Source: WVWW01 sp041568335 (GTDB taxonomy: Bacteria > Acidobacteriota > Polarisedimenticolia > Polarisedimenticolales > Polarisedimenticolaceae). From it: DNA of 8,394 nt. The position numbers and the translations under genes are program-made. Under the pieces are notes generated by a model, which saw nothing but the letters and a program-made list of their open reading frames with translations, was not told the origin of the DNA and did not search any database. This document shows, one piece after another, positions 6,704 to 8,394 of the stretch (the stretch's first letter is position 1; every line of letters starts with the position of its first letter). The stretch lies in the NCBI GenBank assembly GCA_041568335.1, contig JBFFZZ010000126.1, forward strand, positions 1 through 8,394. The letters run 5' to 3'.

Positions 6704-8230
6704 GTGGGTATTCGTCAACTTGTCGTCGCCGTCCTGCTGATCGCCTCGATCCCGCTGCCGCTGCAAGCGGGCAAGGCGGCCGACGTGCGCGCCGAGGCGT
6801 TCCGTCTGCTCAACCAGGGCGTTTCGGCCTACCGCAAGGGCCTCTATGCCGAGGCGGCGGACAAGCTCGAACGCGCATCGTCGCTGGCGCTGAACAATTT
6901 CCGGGCCCACTACTACCTCGGGCTGGCGTTGATCGGCGACCGGCGCTACGACGACGCGATCGAGGCGCTCGATATCGCGCTCGATCTCGACCCCAACCAC
7001 ATGCAGAGCCACGTCGCCAAGGGCGATGCGTTGCTCAAACAGGGCGACCTCAACGAGGCCAAGGCGAGCTACATGCTCGCGCTCAAGCTACGACCGGAAT
7101 ATGCGCCCGCGCTCGACGGGCTGGCGCGTCTCGAGGAGGCCGGCGCCAAGGAGAACGCGGCGATCGCGTTGTACCAGCGGGCGATCGCCAGCGACGCGGG
7201 GTTTGCACCCGCCTACACCCATCTCGGCGACCTGTATCTCGGCCGGCGGCAGTTCGAGGAAGCGGTGCTGCTGCTCGAAGAGGCCGTCTCGGTGCGCCCG
7301 GATTTCGCCGACGGTCTCAACCGGCTGGCCCAGGCCTACGGCAAGCTCGGTCTCGACACGCTGGCCATCGGGACGATCCAGAACGCGCGCGAGCTCGAGC
7401 CGAACGATCCGGCGCACGCTTCGACGCTGGGTTGGCTCTACCTCGGCCAGGGCCTGACGAACAAGGCCGAGAGGTGGTTCCTCGCCGGGCTCGAGCTGGA
7501 CCGCGCACACCCCGAATCGCGCCGCGGGCTGGCCGAGGTCGCGCGGAGGCGCGGCCGGTACGAGCTGGCGCTCAACCAGATCGACAGCGCGCTGGCCGAC
7601 CAACGCCTCGAGGCGCTGGAGCGGCGCAAGCTCCAGGAGTATCGCGACGGGATCGGCGAGGAGCTCGAACGGTTGACGCACCTCGAGGCGTTGCGCGATG
7701 CCGGCGAGGCCAACCCCGACGACTTTGCGCAGCTCGGAAGGATCTACGCGGCGCGCGCGGACTGGGAGGCCTCGATCGAAGCGCTGGAGGCCGCCGAGGG
7801 CAGCGACAGGCAGGACGAGTGGCTGGCCTACGCGTTGTTCCGCGCCGGGCGTTTCCGTGAAGCGCTGCAGGTATACGACCGCCTGTATTCGATCGACAGC
7901 ATCGAGCTGGCGATCAATCGCGGCGTCTGCGCGGCGCGGCTGGGCCACGACCTCAAGGCCGTCGAGGCTTACCGGCGGGCGCTCGAGCTGGAGCCGGACA
8001 ACCGCACGGCACAGCTGTATCTGGGCAACGCGTACCTGCGGCTCGGGGAACGTGAGCAGGCCGTGGAGCAGTACAAGGCGTTCCTCGGCTTCAGCACGCG
8101 CGGCGAGGCTGCCGAACGTGTGCGTCGGATCCTGACCCAGATCGCGCCCGAAGCGGTGGCCGAGACCCACGACCCCCTGGCGCCGGTCAAGAAACCCCGA
8201 GACGAGAAACCGGGAACGGAGGGATCGTGA
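6704..8230 (+). CDS. Secreted/periplasmic tetratricopeptide-repeat protein
   Basis: The 508-aa product starts with a classic signal peptide: MGIRQ, a hydrophobic core VVAVLLIASIPLPL and a likely cleavage after LQA at residue 22. The rest is almost entirely TPR helices. I can follow about eleven or twelve units: about 31-64, 65-98 (FRAHYYLGLALI...), 99-132, a degenerate unit 133-166, then 167-200, 201-234, 235-268 and 269-300. A more charged helical linker (300-335, Glu/Arg-rich) is followed by about 336-365, 371-400, 401-432 and 433-462. The tail (480-508) is Pro/Lys/Glu-rich and probably disordered. TPR arrays are protein-binding scaffolds; the partner is unknown, but the overlapping downstream secreted protein is the obvious candidate. 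Start GTG 6704 is preferred over GTG 6644 because of its ribosome binding site and the N-terminal signal. Confidence 0.9.
   Translation: MGIRQLVVAVLLIASIPLPLQAGKAADVRAEAFRLLNQGVSAYRKGLYAEAADKLERASSLALNNFRAHYYLGLALIGDRRYDDAIEALDIALDLDPNHMQSHVAKGDALLKQGDLNEAKASYMLALKLRPEYAPALDGLARLEEAGAKENAAIALYQRAIASDAGFAPAYTHLGDLYLGRRQFEEAVLLLEEAVSVRPDFADGLNRLAQAYGKLGLDTLAIGTIQNARELEPNDPAHASTLGWLYLGQGLTNKAERWFLAGLELDRAHPESRRGLAEVARRRGRYELALNQIDSALADQRLEALERRKLQEYRDGIGEELERLTHLEALRDAGEANPDDFAQLGRIYAARADWEASIEALEAAEGSDRQDEWLAYALFRAGRFREALQVYDRLYSIDSIELAINRGVCAARLGHDLKAVEAYRRALELEPDNRTAQLYLGNAYLRLGEREQAVEQYKAFLGFSTRGEAAERVRRILTQIAPEAVAETHDPLAPVKKPRDEKPGTEGS
8218..8223 (+). promoter_or_regulatory. Ribosome binding site of the last gene
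   Basis: GGAGGG lies 6 nt before ATG 8230 and only 3 nt before the in-frame GTG 8227, so ATG 8230 is preferred. It lies within the final codons of the TPR gene. Confidence 0.7.
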
Positions 8231-8394
8231 TGCGGTGCTGCAAGGGTTGGCTCCTTCCTGCGGTCGCGTTGTTGCTGGCCGTCCCGTTCTCGATCCTGCT
8301 CGCGCAGGATGCGACTCAGCGCCGCGGCTTCTCGATCACGATCACGGAGCCGGCCAACCAGGAGCTGATCGCCGGCAAGACCAAGATCGCGGCC
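8230..8394 (+). CDS. Secreted protein, 5' part only (possibly VWFA-related, Ig-like N-terminus)
   Basis: Only 55 codons are in the window and the frame is open to the right edge. The start overlaps the TPR gene stop by one base (TGATG). Residues 1-25 form a signal peptide: MRCCKGW, a hydrophobic core LLPAVALLLAVPFSILL, and a likely cut after LLA before QDATQ. The mature start reads RRGFSITITEPANQEL, then IAGKTKI: a beta-strand, E-P-x-N-x-x and G-K-T pattern like the opening strands of a bacterial Ig-like domain. From memory, Acidobacteriota VWFA-related secreted proteins begin in this style; this is inference, and no VWA metal site is in the window. The two cysteines at residues 3-4 precede the hydrophobic core, so they are not a lipobox. 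The gene call is strong; the product name is tentative. Confidence 0.75.
   Translation, partial: MRCCKGWLLPAVALLLAVPFSILLAQDATQRRGFSITITEPANQELIAGKTKIAA

Noticed and set aside
7088..8170. A 360-codon open frame on the minus strand opposite the TPR gene
   Set aside because: It mirrors the TPR codon pattern, shows no family signature and no plausible start context. Codon bias in high-GC DNA explains the lack of stops.

Overview
The window is GC-rich, gene-dense bacterial chromosomal DNA. Every supported gene reads on the + strand. Spacing is tight: most junctions overlap or are within about 30 nt, and the largest gaps are 40 and 69 nt. Eight genes can be supported, the first and last being cut by the window edges. 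The gene order, the DCC-family protein and the secreted Ig-like protein at the right edge suggest a Gram-negative-type (diderm) lineage such as Acidobacteriota, possibly Thermoanaerobaculia-like. Deltaproteobacteria-type phyla are the main alternative. This placement is inference from gene content and remembered family style, not a tree.

Left half (1-4988), core housekeeping: the C-terminal part of the membrane AAA+ protease FtsH; dihydropteroate synthase folP; the membrane diadenylate cyclase cdaA; its partner cdaR, a single-pass YbbR-repeat protein; and the phosphoglucosamine mutase glmM. cdaA-cdaR-glmM is the known module linking c-di-AMP synthesis (osmotic, K+ and cell-wall homeostasis) to the first committed steps of UDP-GlcNAc and peptidoglycan synthesis. 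cdaA/cdaR and cdaR/glmM overlap by 8 and 4 nt, which implies translational coupling.

Middle (4992-6634), less characterised: directly behind glmM is a TTG-started 411-aa protein. Its first two thirds resemble the DUF429 RNase H-like fold and its last ~140 residues I cannot place. A 135-aa DCC/DUF393 protein with a CxxC motif follows, with its GTG overlapping the preceding stop codon.

Right end (6704-8394), envelope-directed: a secreted or periplasmic TPR-repeat protein whose start I move to an internal GTG at 6704, giving a good signal peptide and ribosome binding site. Its stop overlaps (TGATG) the start of another secreted protein, cut off after 55 residues, which may be a VWFA-related protein.

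I see no RNA genes, mobile elements, CRISPR arrays or long repeats. The only gaps large enough for promoters are 942-981 and 6635-6703, and both contain weak promoter-like sequence. Nothing looks like a clearly new system. The most open question is the DUF429-like plus DCC gene pair coupled to the c-di-AMP/GlmM operon.
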